From NCBI RefSeq assembly GCF_026151205.1, contig NW_026971778.1, forward strand, positions 1-64,000: a DNA stretch of 64,000 nucleotides. The letters run 5' to 3'. Shown piece by piece: positions 40,311-51,704 of this stretch. The notes beneath the pieces were generated by a model that ran no database searches, was not told where the DNA came from, and saw only the letters and a program-made list of their open reading frames with translations. Numbering within the stretch: the stretch's first letter is position 1; every line of letters begins with the position of its first letter. Origin of the DNA: Bolinopsis microptera (Eukaryota; Ctenophora; Tentaculata; Lobata; Bolinopsidae). The position numbers and the translations under genes are program-made.

Positions 40311-43300
40311 TTAAAGAACTGGCTCCAAATTTATATCTAATTCTGCTATTTTTACTGCACTACTACTTTTAAACCCTCTCTCTCCTCTAAGAGCTATGAT
40401 TGTTGTTCTCAATAGGTCAAATCTTACTCTCTTCCTAATAAATGTCATTGCCTCACTATATCGTTGGCCTGATTTCCTAGATAGTTTATCCGCTAACTTC
40501 TTGAAGAACTTATTAGCTTCCCTTCCCATACCCCCAGTGGTTGATAGGACTATCGGTGTAAACGTCCCATGTTCGACTTCTACAATCCTTTTATTGTATA
40601 AATTCTTTTTCTGTCTCTCGTGGCTATTGTACATAGTGGTTGGAGATCCAAGAGCCTTATTGGAAGGAGCTTGAGCATGAAATACTCTTACATCTAAAAA
40701 TGCCCTTTCCAATGGGTTCCATACACTCCTAGCACTAACATCTAATCTAGCTCCATCTGCTTTGTTGGCCCCTGCAGGAAGTTCTCTCCCGTTGACAGGA
40801 ATGAGGAGAGGTTCAGTGGTAACATCTTTACAGCCAGCAGTTTCTAATAGCTCTGCTATCACATCTCTCAATGAATTGTGGCGGAGAGATACATACCCAC
40901 CCCTTTTGCATATCAATGAGTGGTTTATTGAGTTGTCACTTCCACATACACATTTTCTTGCAGCATCTTTTATTCCAAAGTTGTACCTAAGGGCTAGGGC
41001 GTCATTGAATTCTTGTTTGTTGAGACAGAATCCAAATGATTTGAGTGGGAGTGATGAAAGCCAGGAACTTGCCCCTTTCTCTGATGTAAGATCTAATTGC
41101 AATTTTTGGGTTTCATTCAGGTCTTTTGTAACCTCTTCTTTTCTCTCTTTGAAAAACTCTATCCTTGATTTTCGGATTTGGGTCTTGATCTCGACAAGTT
41201 TTTCCTGATCGTCATAAAAATCTGGGTTTTGTTTGTATATTGCTTCTGTCAGATCTGATGTTACTTGGCATGAGTACTTGTACTCTAGGTCAGACATCAA
41301 ACTTAGGTCATATATACCAAGACCTCCTTCTTTGACTGGTAATGCAAAGAGTTTTCTGCTTGTTTCGTTGGTTCCAAAAGATCTATCCAATATTGCTGGT
41401 ATAAAGGATTCTTGAATTTTGTATTCTAGTCTTTTAAGGTATTGACTGATGCCAGGTGTTGTTCGGCATACATAATTCCATCTTTTAGATAACCCATAGT
41501 TGAATGCAGAATAAGCTGCCTGAGGTTCCCTTTTAGCAATATCTGCTAGATCTTCAATGTCGTTATTCCATTCATCGACTTTTCTCTCCACAAATGATTT
41601 TGTCCCCTCCTCAGTTCCAATGAATGATCCAAGATATCTGTGCCCAACCTCTGATACTTGTATATTTGGGAACATTTTTTCTGCTTTCTCTTTGCAATGT
41701 GGTTTAACAATGAGCCATGTCTTGGCTGCTTTGGGATAATAGCCAAACAGTGGCCCAGTTTCATTGAGTTTTTCCCACCATCTAAGAACATCATCCAATT
41801 TCCCTCCCCCTGCTGCGTCATCTGCATACCATACCTGTTTCACATTGGTCGCATCAGGTGTTGATTGTGCAACAGTTTGAACTAGAGGCATGAGGGAGCA
41901 AGAGTATTTTCCCATTGCACAATTATCTCCCTGAGTTACCCCTTCTTCACTTAGCAGTTCCTTGTCTGAGTTGGAGATAAAGAGTCTCGCCGGATTCCTA
42001 TAAGTGTTAATGAGGTAAGTAGCAATCTCTGGGCATATGAATTGTATGTTGTGTAGCGCTGCGGTTCGGTTAAGTCTGTTGAATGCATTGTCTGCGTCTA
42101 CTAAGAGTACTGCTTCAGTTTCTTCGTCGTTAAATATCTTCCTTAAGCCATGTACAGCAGCCTCTACTCCACCTGATAGCCCAGCGCAGACTTGGATGGG
42201 AGCTGTTGCTCCAACCATATCAGATTGAAGGACTCTTGATATTGCTTTGCCAATAATGCGTCTTAGTACCTCCCCTATCCCCACAGGTCTCACTCCGGGT
42301 TTCTTATCAAGTGGTATTAATCGGCATGCTGTATAAGCTTCCAAATGTTCTGGAATGACATGTTTGGTGCAGAGTTTTCTGGCCATAGCTGCAATGTTGT
42401 CTGCCAACTGTTTTGACTTTGAGGAGAATTGTTTTGAGCAAAGAATACGCTTCCAGCCATCCGCATCAAGGCCAGATGGACCAGCAGAACCACTCATTTT
42501 CCGAGCACATAACTCAATCAGATCTCCATCAATGTTTTCATAGATGACATCCTCAACATTTTGCTTCGCACCAAGAAGTAAGGAACCCTTTCCGGCTGGT
42601 GTTGGAGGTGGATGTTTGTCTTTAAGAGTTTTCACTACATCTGGGGTCACATCTAAGACTGATGTTGCCTGAGATCCTATCCATCTCATAGCATTTGATA
42701 CTTTCCCTTGAAGCATTAGTCTGACAAATACTTTTTCTTTGTTCTCTTCTGTCTTCTTTCCCTTCGTCAGTCTCTTCTGAATTTCCATTCCTTCCCTTAG
42801 AAGTGATTGTAGGTCCCCATCTGTCCACCATTTCAGTCTCTTCTCCAAGTACTCAACATGCTTCTTTGTTTTAGATTTCCTTGATGGCTTCTGCAATAGA
42901 AGTGGGGGCATAACCATGAGCAACTTGATAGCAACTTCTTCCATTCCTGTACCATTGGTGTAGTATCCTATAGTCTTTGACATCTCTTCAATTAAACGTT
43001 TTCCCGACTTCCCAGATGGAATTTTGAAGAGATTTATTTTCCACTTGATTTTCTCTGAATAGGCATCATTTACAGCCTTTATTATATCATTTCCCTTCAA
43101 AGAATTACCCCAACGGCAGTTTTCGATGTTACTAGTAGGTGTTGCTGGTGTTGGAATAGATGGTTGTATACTTTCTTCGACCTGTCTCTTTTCTTCGACC
43201 TGTCTCCTCAAAACTCGAATAGCTTTGGAGATGGGGTTGTCTTCGTCTTCCTCTTCGTTGCTCTTCTTCTCTTCGCTACATCTTTGACATGACCACTCAG

Positions 43301-43620
43301 AATCTTCATTTTCCGATAGGTCTTTAAATTCCAACTCCGACAGTCCACTACAAGCCATGTGGAACCATCGTCCACACATCCCCTCACATAGAATACAGTC
43401 GTTCATGACTTCCTTTGAACAAGATCCACATATATCAGCTTCATTTTCAATTCGCTTTACTACTCTGGACCTAGTGTCCATTTTTCTAGTGTCCGGCATT
43501 CCAACCCAAAAACAGGTACCACTACTGTTGCCGAGTCGGTTACCAGCAGAAACTGAAGCTTACCGCTGTCAGTCTCTACTGGATACGGGTCTCCTTAACA
43601 GTAGTGGACCCAAATTCGGG
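40200..43620 (-). mobile_element. PHD-RT-RLE retroelement (extent approximate)
   Basis: A single long ORF is flanked by short untranslated stretches. The 5' side (43500-43620) has no start codon context of note and ends near GGGATCTGATGG. The 3' side (40200-40310) is AT-rich without a clear tail. No target duplication was found, so both limits are estimates. Confidence 0.5.
40311..43499 (-). CDS. PHD finger-reverse transcriptase-restriction-like endonuclease protein
   Basis: Intact 1062-residue protein. Residues ~22-75 form a PHD finger (CGSCSKEVMNDCILCEGMCG...WFHMAC...WSCQRC). RT occupies roughly 390-620: RPVGIGEVLRRIIGKA, LLVDADNAFNRLN (A), EEGVTQGDNCAMGKYS (B) and WYADDAAGGG (C). The C-terminal ~200 residues contain CVCG..N..NHSLICKRGG, then RHNSLRDVI and ADGARLDV...AFLDVRVF. 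That order (CCHC, then PD-(D/E)xK-like) is what R2/NeSL-type LINEs with a restriction-like endonuclease show. There is no APE domain. A PHD finger could target histone tails (H3K4 state), but that is inference. I do not recognise the exact clade. The intact frame suggests recent activity or domestication. Confidence 0.8.
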   Translation of the reverse strand: MPDTRKMDTRSRVVKRIENEADICGSCSKEVMNDCILCEGMCGRWFHMACSGLSELEFKDLSENEDSEWSCQRCSEEKKSNEEEDEDNPISKAIRVLRRQVEEKRQVEESIQPSIPTPATPTSNIENCRWGNSLKGNDIIKAVNDAYSEKIKWKINLFKIPSGKSGKRLIEEMSKTIGYYTNGTGMEEVAIKLLMVMPPLLLQKPSRKSKTKKHVEYLEKRLKWWTDGDLQSLLREGMEIQKRLTKGKKTEENKEKVFVRLMLQGKVSNAMRWIGSQATSVLDVTPDVVKTLKDKHPPPTPAGKGSLLLGAKQNVEDVIYENIDGDLIELCARKMSGSAGPSGLDADGWKRILCSKQFSSKSKQLADNIAAMARKLCTKHVIPEHLEAYTACRLIPLDKKPGVRPVGIGEVLRRIIGKAISRVLQSDMVGATAPIQVCAGLSGGVEAAVHGLRKIFNDEETEAVLLVDADNAFNRLNRTAALHNIQFICPEIATYLINTYRNPARLFISNSDKELLSEEGVTQGDNCAMGKYSCSLMPLVQTVAQSTPDATNVKQVWYADDAAGGGKLDDVLRWWEKLNETGPLFGYYPKAAKTWLIVKPHCKEKAEKMFPNIQVSEVGHRYLGSFIGTEEGTKSFVERKVDEWNNDIEDLADIAKREPQAAYSAFNYGLSKRWNYVCRTTPGISQYLKRLEYKIQESFIPAILDRSFGTNETSRKLFALPVKEGGLGIYDLSLMSDLEYKYSCQVTSDLTEAIYKQNPDFYDDQEKLVEIKTQIRKSRIEFFKERKEEVTKDLNETQKLQLDLTSEKGASSWLSSLPLKSFGFCLNKQEFNDALALRYNFGIKDAARKCVCGSDNSINHSLICKRGGYVSLRHNSLRDVIAELLETAGCKDVTTEPLLIPVNGRELPAGANKADGARLDVSARSVWNPLERAFLDVRVFHAQAPSNKALGSPTTMYNSHERQKKNLYNKRIVEVEHGTFTPIVLSTTGGMGREANKFFKKLADKLSRKSGQRYSEAMTFIRKRVRFDLLRTTIIALRGERGFKSSSAVKIAELDINLEPVL

Positions 43621-43734
43621 ATCTGATGGAGTAATCTCAACACCAGAGGATTTTACAGATTATCACACAAAATCAAGTCTTGTTTAAAGCATAGTGATAT
43701 GTATGATAGGCTAGGTGAGGTGCTCAGCTCAGTT

Positions 43735-43800
43735 TGGAAATTAACAATATCAAAGATATCGGCTAGGTGGCCGATATCACAGAAGGTCCAGGGTTCGAAT
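43735..43800 (+). other. tRNA-like B-box segment (possible SINE head)
   Basis: CCAGGGTTCGAATCACCAG matches a pol III B box (GGTTCGAATC) followed by an acceptor-like stretch. An upstream GCTCAGCTCAGTTTGG resembles an A box, but the spacing is longer than in a tRNA. A 12-base palindrome (GATATCGGC...GCCGATATC) lies between them. A SINE is plausible and a functional tRNA is not. Confidence 0.35.
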
Positions 43801-43993
43801 CACCAGTTATCAGTATCTCCTAGTTAAGGGAGATTGCCAATGATCTAGTTGGATCTTTGCTAAGTTACTCATTAGTGTAATGACACAGATATGTAACTTA
43901 GCCAAATGATCGGGAAACTGTGATTGAGGGTTAAATGAGAAATCTTGCCAAAAATCCAATCTACATAATGCGATGATATTTTTTAGACATTCT

Positions 43994-44056
43994 CGCTAAT
44001 ACTTCATTTGATTCAAATTTTAGGAATGTTTCAAATGAAGTATTAGGGAGAATTAA
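43994..44056. repeat. Hairpin with ~22-bp arms
   Basis: ATTCTCGCTAATACTTCATT is answered by AATGAAGTATTAGGGAGAAT after about 20 bases. The arms pair except for one or two positions. It may be a tiny MITE or a structured transcript end. Flanks show no clear duplication. Confidence 0.6.
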
Positions 44057-44089
44057 AGGACCTAGCTTTTTTTTTCTTTTTTTTTTAAC

Positions 44090-44230
44090 AAAATTTTTAT
44101 TTACCACAAAACAATCAATACATATTTAATATTATTATACATTAACAAATAAATCTAAATTTAAATTCAGCTATATACAGAATACACAGCCCGCCGCGCA
44201 GACAGCCACACATTGCTGAGAGATTCTCAG
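44090..44230. repeat. Second copy of the LINE-C host repeat
   Basis: TATTTACCACAAAACAATCA at 44099 and CCCGCCGCGCAGACAGCC near 44190 correspond to the two halves separated by the LINE-C insertions (1335-1414 and 9463-9510). This uninterrupted copy supports the reading that 1415-9462 is inserted DNA. Confidence 0.6.
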
Positions 44231-44835
44231 GTGCAGATGTAAGCGCCGCGCGCGCGAGGTTTGTTATCTTACAATTACATGTCACGATATATTATTAATT
44301 ATCAGAGAATTTTAGAAGCAAAATAATGTTAGTAATAAAGAGAAGCATAACGATTATCTTTATTTCCACACTTTTGTGACAAAAAGCGATTTATAAATCT
44401 TTGTTCCACCAGGAAGTATGAATAAGGTTATCTTTTGGGGATGCTTTTTGAATTTATTTCAATTTTTAAAATAAAATTGCCGTGTAAAATGTATTAATTT
44501 TTGTGGTAGGATATTTATATTTTTCCATATAATAATTTGATACTTTGTAGACGTACATGTTTAATTGACGATATCAATTCATCGCAGCTCGGCGCGGCAC
44601 AGTAACGCATCGCGCTACAACGTACATGTACGTGTGATGATCTTATATCATAATTTGTATTATATATATTATATGTCCAATGTCTATAACATATATTATA
44701 TAAAGAATATGACCCCACAATTTTTGGTGTAAAATAATTAAGCACAAATATTTGTTGTAAATATCAAGACTGTTGACGAATCCAACTCGGCGCGTGTACG
44801 CGCGTGTCTTGGTAGGTTATAAACCTACAAAAATA

Positions 44836-44935
44836 TTGTATCACGTTGCATGACACCCACGGTCGTTTCACTAAATGACGATACAGGTGAAGCCGCGCAC
44901 TTCGTGCGCGGCGAGTCATACAACGTATGACAACA
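44836..44935 (+). mobile_element. ~100-bp palindromic hAT-like MITE, copy 4
   Basis: Begins TTGTATCACGTTGCATGAC and ends GAGTCATACAACGTATGACAA. A hairpin with arms GCCGCGCAC/GTGCGCGGC lies inside. A perfect 8-bp duplication, CAAAAATA, lies at 44828-44835 and 44936-44943. This is the cleanest copy in the window. Confidence 0.85.
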
Positions 44936-45049
44936 AAAATAAACATGCTAAAAAGTTATTGTCCATTGTTAATGAACTAACACGGCGCGCGCTACGTTCG
45001 AGAAGAAAGCGGCGCCTACTACTTCGAAAAAAGTAGACGAGTAAAATCT

Positions 45050-45148
45050 TTGTCTCACGTCGTGACCCAATCGTCGTTTCACTGTAAAGTTTCTACGATA
45101 CAGGGGAGCCGCGCACTCGTGCGCGGCGGGTAATACAACGTATGACAA
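45050..45148 (+). mobile_element. ~100-bp palindromic hAT-like MITE, copy 5
   Basis: Begins TTGTCTCACGTCGTGACCC and ends AATACAACGTATGACAA. Flanks TAAAATCT (45042-45049) and TAAAATCC (45149-45156) form an 8-bp duplication with one mismatch. The hairpin loop is one base shorter than in copy 4. Confidence 0.8.
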
Positions 45149-45227
45149 TAAAATCCGTAAAATAAAGTAAATGTCGGAATTTTTGTGTTAAATATTTGAA
45201 AAGGGCCGCGCACATTTTTGTTTTTAT

Positions 45228-46832
45228 GTGTTCATTATTAAATTAGTGAATTCTCGAAGTTATGGGGGTACTCTTGTTAAATCTGATCACAAAATTGTTA
45301 TTACACGTTTCAACTTCAGTGACGCTCACCTTGTCTTCCCCAAACAGAAACCTAAAATGCATTTTGATATCACAACCCTTGTCAGTAATCCTGCTGCTAA
45401 AATGCATTACAACAACACATTGAATGATATTCTAACAGACAGCCCTGTTAATCCTAACCCTGAGGAAGAAATGAATAGTTTGTTTCACAATGTACATAAA
45501 GCTGCTGAGGTTAGTATTGGATACCTTCCTAGGAAACGCCCTAAAAACTTTTGTAATGACCTTGAAATTCGAGAGATGTCTGATGAAAAGAAAGTTCTAC
45601 AAGCTCTACTCAATCAGAACAACACCTCTGAAGATAGATCAGTTATACGTACCAAAATCAATCGTATTCAAAATGACACTCGTAAGAGAATCAAGCTCCT
45701 TCAAGAAGAGCATGCAGACACTCTTGCTGAAGAGATAAACGAAACTGATAGTTCTAGAGCATACTTTGCAGCCACTCGCCAACTAGCAGGTATCAAACGT
45801 GCTCCAACCATAAGTGTGCATGATGAAAACTCTAACTTCATAGGTACAGACACTGGAAAAGCTGCTACACTAAAGAACCACTTTGAAGAGAAGTTCACTG
45901 CAAAACATACAGTTGAGCCTATTGACACTTTCTTTGATCAACCTAGTCCTCTCGCTGACCCTATTACTGCTATTGAAGTTGAGATAGCTGCTAAAGCTTT
46001 GAAGAATGGTAGAGCCACTGGGCCTGATGATATCCCAAGTGAATTGATTAAGTATGCAAACAGAAGTGTATTTCAGAAATATGCAGACTGTATAAATACC
46101 GCATTTGAAACAAACACCACCATAACATCTATTGGAAAAGGCAACATTACTCCACTCCAAAAGCCTAAGAAACCACTTGGTCCAGCAGCAAACATCAGAC
46201 CTCTCACCCTCTCAAACTGCTCCAGAAAATTACTGTCAATGATTACCCTAAAACGTATCCAAGGCAAGCTAGATCAGTACACCGGTCCTACACAAAGTGC
46301 TCACAAGAGAGGTAGAAGTTGTGGCGATATAATTTGGTCTCAACGTATGCTAACCTCAGTGGTACTTAGAAAGCATTGGAGCTACCACAGAATGAGTATA
46401 GACATGTCAAGTGCCTTTGACACCATCAGCAGAGAAACAGTACTCAATGTTCTTGAAGATGCTGGCTGTACTAGTGATGAAATTAGGATGGTACGGCTCC
46501 TACTATCAAACACAGTGTTGAAAGTAAAAGTCAATAATACTGTATCAATTGAGTTCCAAAGCACAACTGGAGCATTTCAAGGAGATGCACTATCAGGTAA
46601 TCTATTTACTGTTGTTGAAGCCGCTGCACTTATTCACCTCGGATCTGTACTCTCCCAAGTATCATCAACACCTTACCCAGTGAATCATCCAATCCCTAAT
46701 CCTCCTATCTCAGAAGAATTCATGCCACTCGAAACAGGATACTCTGATGATATTGACTTTAATAACACTGAACTTGCTCCACTCAAAGAAATGCTTCCTA
46801 TCGCTAAAGATATATTCCAGCAGTGGTGTTAA
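45228..46832 (+). pseudogene. Non-LTR retrotransposon fragment (RT, both ends missing)
   Basis: This 534-residue frame starts at the very end of an APE endonuclease (LVKSDHKIVITRF, the SDH motif). It passes through a basic linker into an RT: GRATGPDDIPSELIKYA, IRPLTLSNCSRKLLS, SIDMSSAFDTISRE (A), TTGAFQGDALSGNLF (B) and YSDDIDF (C). It stops just after motif C. Motifs fit an APE-type LINE unrelated to LINE-A, LINE-B or LINE-C. The first methionine is not a natural start. Truncation at both ends means a dead copy; the 3' part is replaced by the copia element. Confidence 0.75.
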
Positions 46833-46972
46833 TCTTATATACCATTTACAGGATGGCAGAAACTCCAGGAGGTTTTGTCTGACTTGATTTGTATTCCTCG
46901 TTTGAAGTTTATGTTTCTATCATCCACTAGTGTTACTGTCTCACTTTATTGAATTAAAAGTGATAGCAGGAA

Positions 46973-49666
46973 ATGTCGGAAAATCAAGTGAACAGTAGTG
47001 GACCACCTATCCCTAAGTTAGGAGATTCTTATCTTTTGTTCAAGAAAGAAGTGAAATTGTGGTCGGCAACCACATTGATCGAAGAAAAGCGTCAAGCAGG
47101 ATGTATTGTTTTTATGTTACCTCAGAAGGCTAAGTCTGAGGCAGTGGAAGTTCCACTTGAAGTATTACAAAATGGCAGAACAGACACAGTAGAAGGTGCT
47201 GAAGTAAAGACATCGGGATTAGACTGCCTCCTGGAGGTCCTTGATGGAATTTATCTTGAAGATTTGGCTAAGGAAAAGTTCAAGACTTATGACATGTTCA
47301 GAAAGTTAAGTCGGGAAGGAAGCCAAGATGTCAAGGAGTTTATTTCGTCATTCGAAAAAGTTGTAAAACGAATGGAAGAGCATGATATTAAGCTTCCACA
47401 ACCTGTTCTAGCGTATGAATTACTTAGAAGTTGTAATGTTAGTGATTACAAGTATTCTGTTGCCATTACTATGTGTGGCGACTTAACATACACTAACATG
47501 AAAGAAACGATAAAGAAGATCACAACTATGAAAGATCCAGAAAGTTCACACCAGAGAATGATTGGTGTAGTTAAAGAAGACTCTACATTTTATACTGGTA
47601 ACTCCTGTATTGAAAATCAGTTTAATATGTATGATGAATACGAAAATGAAAATGAAGTACTGAATGCTCAGGAAATGGAGCAGCATGCATATTACAGCCA
47701 AGGAAGAAGTGGCTATTCGGGAAGAGGATACCGGGGATATGGCTTTAGAAGAGGAAATGGTAGAGGAGCCAGAGGATACCGACAACAGAATCAACAGCAG
47801 GAAAGTCAACATCAGGTAGCTGCGGGTGTCAGAAGTGACAGAAAAATGAACCCAACAGACAAATATGGGCGGCATTTTACTTGTAATGTTTGCAAGTCGA
47901 TTTACCACTTTTCTAGAGATTGTCCAGAACGCCGCAGAATAAACAAAAGTGGAAATCAGGTAACGAGTGAGAATGTAAATCTCTTTATGAATGCTCCTGC
48001 CCAAGAAGAGAACTCAAATGTTATGGACCAATTTACCAGTGACAACTTTGGGTTAGCAGTTCTTGACAGTGGATGCAACAAAACGGTTTGTGGAAAGGAA
48101 TGGTTGAAAGTCTATCTTCAGTCGCTGTCTCCAGAAGATTTCATTAAGGTGTGCTATGAAGAGAAACATGTATCGTTTAAATTTGGAGATAATGCACCAT
48201 CAAAGTCAAGGACATGCTGCACATTCCCAGCCGTTGTATGTGACAAACAGGTGAACATTGTGGCACAAGTTGTTGATGATCAGATTCCATTACTGATTAG
48301 CAAACAGTCAATGAAAGATGCTAGAATGGTATTGGACTTTGGAGATGACACAGTGAAGGCTTTTGGTGTAAAGCAGAAAATCATCTTCAATGAATCAGGA
48401 CACTGTAGCATCCCTCTGAGCAAGAATACTATCCATCAACAAGTCTGCTTATGTAAATCAGGAGAGGAAATTGTAAACCTGACCATGGAAAGTACTGACA
48501 AAAGAAAGATAGCGATTAAGCTACATAAGCAATTCGCCCATCCCCCACCTGAAAAGTTAAAGTCACTCTTAAGAACAGCAGGACAGCTTACCAAGGAAAT
48601 TGCTCGAGAGATTGACACAGTATCGTCTAACTGTGATGTGTGCAAGAGATACAAGCGACCGAATAATCGTCCAGTAGTCTGTATGCCTTTAGCCAAAGAC
48701 TTCAATGATACCGTTGCCATGGATATTAAGGTGTACGACAAGAATAAAAACATTTACATCCAGCACATGATTGACCATAAAACCAGATTCTCTGCTGCAA
48801 AAGTTATCAGGTCAAAAGACAAGGAAACCATTGTGGAAAGTGTCTTTACACACTGGATCAACACTTTTGGACCACCGAAGAAGTTCATGAGTGACAATGG
48901 AGGGGAATATGTTAACAAAAGTTTTGTTGACCTCTGTGAGAAATTCAACGTTCATATCATCACTACTGGAGCTGAAGCACCTTGGAGCAATGCCCTTGTA
49001 GAACGGCACCATGCCCTTTTGTCTAACAGTATGATAAAGATCATGGAAGATACTAAATGCTCAGTTGAAGTTGCTTTAGCATGGGCCTGTCATGCCAAGA
49101 ACACTTTGGCAAATGTAAATGGTTTCTCGCCATATCAGTTAATCTTTGGCAAAAATCCATCTCTCACTTCTATTGATGATCCCTATGCTAGTCCAACGAT
49201 TGTTGAAGATGAGAGTCCAAGTGAAACTGTTGCCAAGAACATCTCTGCCATCTACAGTGCTCGAAAAAGAATGATGGAAAGCGAAGCTAGTGAGATGATC
49301 AGACGAGCCATTAGATCAAAAACTAGAGAAGTGTACACTGATGAGATACAGTCGGGTGATATGGTATACTACAAAAGAAATGATGATAAGCGATGGCGAG
49401 GACCAGGAACAGTTATAGGTGTGGACAAGAAAGTTGTAGTTGTAAGACATGGTGGGTATATTGTTCGATGCCACCGGATTCATGTTGTCAATGTAAATGA
49501 ACTGTACTCAAAAGATGTTTCCGAAGTAAGTGGGACCGATCCACCAGATGAGCCTAATCCCACTGTTGAAGAATTTTACAATGCAACTCAAATGCTGAAA
49601 AATGATGTTCTGTTGAACGCTTTCGATATTGCTCCTGCTGAAGAGGATCCCAGTGACATAAAGTGA
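46973..49666 (+). pseudogene. Copia gag-protease-integrase part
   Basis: The 897-residue frame holds a GAG region (LWSATTLIEEKRQAG) and an RG-rich stretch (YSGRGYRGYGFRRGNGRG) near residue 255. The zinc knuckle CNVCKSIYHFSRDC (CX2CX4HX4C) follows. The protease active site is LDSGCNKTVCG. The integrase has an HHCC zinc region (HKQFAHPP to CDVCKRYK) and the D,D,E catalytic residues in AMDIKV, SDNGGEY and VERHH. The frame continues past 49648 only for a few residues of the hAT-like insert (DPSDIK). The break separates integrase from RT, so the copy is not functional although each part is open. Confidence 0.88.
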
Positions 49667-50331
49667 GGAATCTAAGAATCTAATTCCTAGCCATATTAAT
49701 TTCCATAGCCACGCCGACTAATTTTTGTCAACAAAATTATTAAATCAACTTTAAAATAGTCGCTCTCGGTTGTTACACACTGTAACGCCGCGCACTGTAC
49801 TTTAATTCTATATTTATCTGAGAAGATGTTCGAATCGAGCGCAAATGCCAGATTCCTGTCAGGATCCTAGTTCTTGCGCTTAACTTGCGCGTTACCAAAT
49901 AATCCAAGATATTTCTGTCAGGATCCAAGATTTTCCTACTACCAGTATGGTAGTATGGACTGTTTGGTAGTATGGTAGTATGGTAGTTGCAGGAACGCGC
50001 GAAGATCTATATGTAAATATTACTAAAGCGTACATGGAATCGTATCCTAGTCGGTTAATCCGTCGGTACTATACTAGCAGATCGCGAGTTCGAGACTCGG
50101 AAAGGAATTTTTTCACAATCTTTTGGCAATTATGAATAACTATACTAATGAATTAATAACTATACTAATGAATAACTAAACCTCTGTAATATAACTAGCA
50201 AAGTAAAATGAAATCGTTATCCGGCCGCGGAGCGGCCGAAAAATTTATGGTAGTCGTTTTAAAAATATATGGTAGCCGTTTTTTCTTTCCAGACTGGATT
50301 CCTAGTCCCTTTTTAAATTTATGTCACTGGG
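49649..50331. mobile_element. 683-bp non-autonomous hAT-like element, copy 2
   Basis: Same CCCAGTGACATAAA inverted ends and nearly the same interior as copy 1 at 5995-6676. The 8-bp duplication AAGAGGAT lies at 49641-49648 and 50332-50339. It differs from copy 1 by scattered substitutions, some in the tRNA-like segment. Confidence 0.88.
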
Positions 50332-51704
50332 AAGAGGATGATAATAATACTGTAAGCACAGATAATATACCACAAAGCAACGAAACTAATGTAGAGGAAT
50401 CAATGTCTACAAAGGAGCAGAAGTTCTGCAAAGCTAAGTCAAAGTATGAGAAGAAGAAGGTCAGTATCGAAGTGTTAAACACTGACCCCTATAAGTCACA
50501 GAAGACTGACGAAATCGAAAAATGGAAGCAAAACAATGTGTATGAAGAGGTTGAGGCTCACGAAGTAGATGATCAGTTTGTCCCCATTTCGACAAGGTGG
50601 GTCACAAATGACAATGGTCATAAGAAAAAGGCCCGTTTGGTAGCTCGAGGTTTTGAGGAAATTCCTCTTGATAGTACCGAAAGAGTCAGTCCTACTTGTC
50701 GAAAAGAATCTCTAAGACTTCTATTCACAGTAGCAGCATCAATGAAGTGGCCTATTCATTCTCTTGATATAACCTCAGCATTTCTACAAGGTAAACCAAT
50801 TGAGCGACTAGTTTATCTTACCCCTCCAAAGGAATGCTATAAACCAGGAATACTGTGGAAGCTGAACACATGTGTTTATGGACTGTCAGATGCTGCAAAG
50901 ATGTGGTACAGAAATGTAAAAGACCACAGTGAACAAGCTGGTTTAAGGAAATGTTTATATGATGATGCTCTGTTCTTTTCAAGAGTTGACAAAGAAGATC
51001 TTGCAGGAATAATGACTGTACATGTAGATGACTTCATCTATGCAGGGACCAAAGGTTTTGAGTCTAATATTCACAAAGATGTGCTGCATGGATTTGAGAT
51101 TAAGTCACAGGAAGCATCGCGATTCACATATCTTGGACTTGAGGTGGAACAAGATCCAATCTCATATGAAATCACTGTTGGACAGTCAGATTATATCAGT
51201 GCTTTAAAGACCATAGGACTATCAAGTAACAGAAGAAGCCAGAAAACACATGCTCTGACTCACGAAGAGTATGTACAGTACAGATCAGGTGTTGGACAAC
51301 TTATCTGGTTATCTGTCCAAACCAGACCAGATATTTCGTTTGATGCTTGTCAGTTGAGCAATAATCTGAAAGATCCCAACGTCTCAGACATAATGCTTCA
51401 CAACAAGATAGTCAAAAAGCTTAAAACTGATGAAGATGCCCCACTGACCTTCAGAGAACTGCCTAACATAAAGAATGGAGTAAGACTACTTACATACAGT
51501 GATGCATCGTTTGGAAATCTTAGTAACAATGGTAGTCAGTGTGGGTATCTGATACTTATTTCGGATAAAGATAGTAGAGTCAAAAACCCTGTCTGTTGGA
51601 AATCTGTAAAGTTGGACAGAGTCTGTTACAGTACTTTAGCCGCTGAAAGCCTTGCACTCCTGAAAGCGGCTGATCACACCATTTTTATTCAGCAAACACT
51701 ACAA
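50332..51704 (+). pseudogene. Copia RT-RNase H part
   Basis: The frame resumes after the insert at EEDDNNTV. RT motifs: ISTRWVTN, KARLVARGFEE, SLDITSAFLQG (A), CVYGLSDAAKMWY (B) and TVHVDDFIYAG (C, VDD). RNase H: LLTYSDASFGN, NGSQCGYLI and LAAESLALLKAAD. The last residues before 51705 are genuine copia; beyond that the frame runs into the LINE-A tail. The apparent start codon at 50208 lies in the hAT-like element and is not that of the copia gene. Confidence 0.88.

Larger units (their letters stand above)
43621..44835. repeat. Gene-free repeat mosaic
   Basis: Contains the tRNA-like stretch, the hairpin, a T-rich run at 44068-44090 and the repeat copy described separately. It also holds the unit GACGATATCAATTCATCGCA plus CACAGTAACGCATCG at 44568-44620, shared with 11058 and 9760. 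No ORF with protein-like features is present. Confidence 0.45.
46860..51704 (+). mobile_element. Ty1/copia-type LTR retrotransposon, interrupted and 3'-truncated
   Basis: Domain order is GAG, protease, integrase, RT, RNase H, which defines Ty1/copia. It is cut by the 683-bp hAT-like element and its 3' end is lost where LINE-A begins at 51705. No LTR was identified on either side. The left limit is approximate, since the LINE fragment upstream ends near 46832-46900 and TGATAGCAGG just before the ATG may be part of a primer-binding site. Confidence 0.8.

Noticed and set aside
45870-46160. Minus-strand ORFs inside the LINE fragment and other frames opposite large ORFs
   Set aside because: No protein-like motifs; they mirror the coding frame on the other strand.
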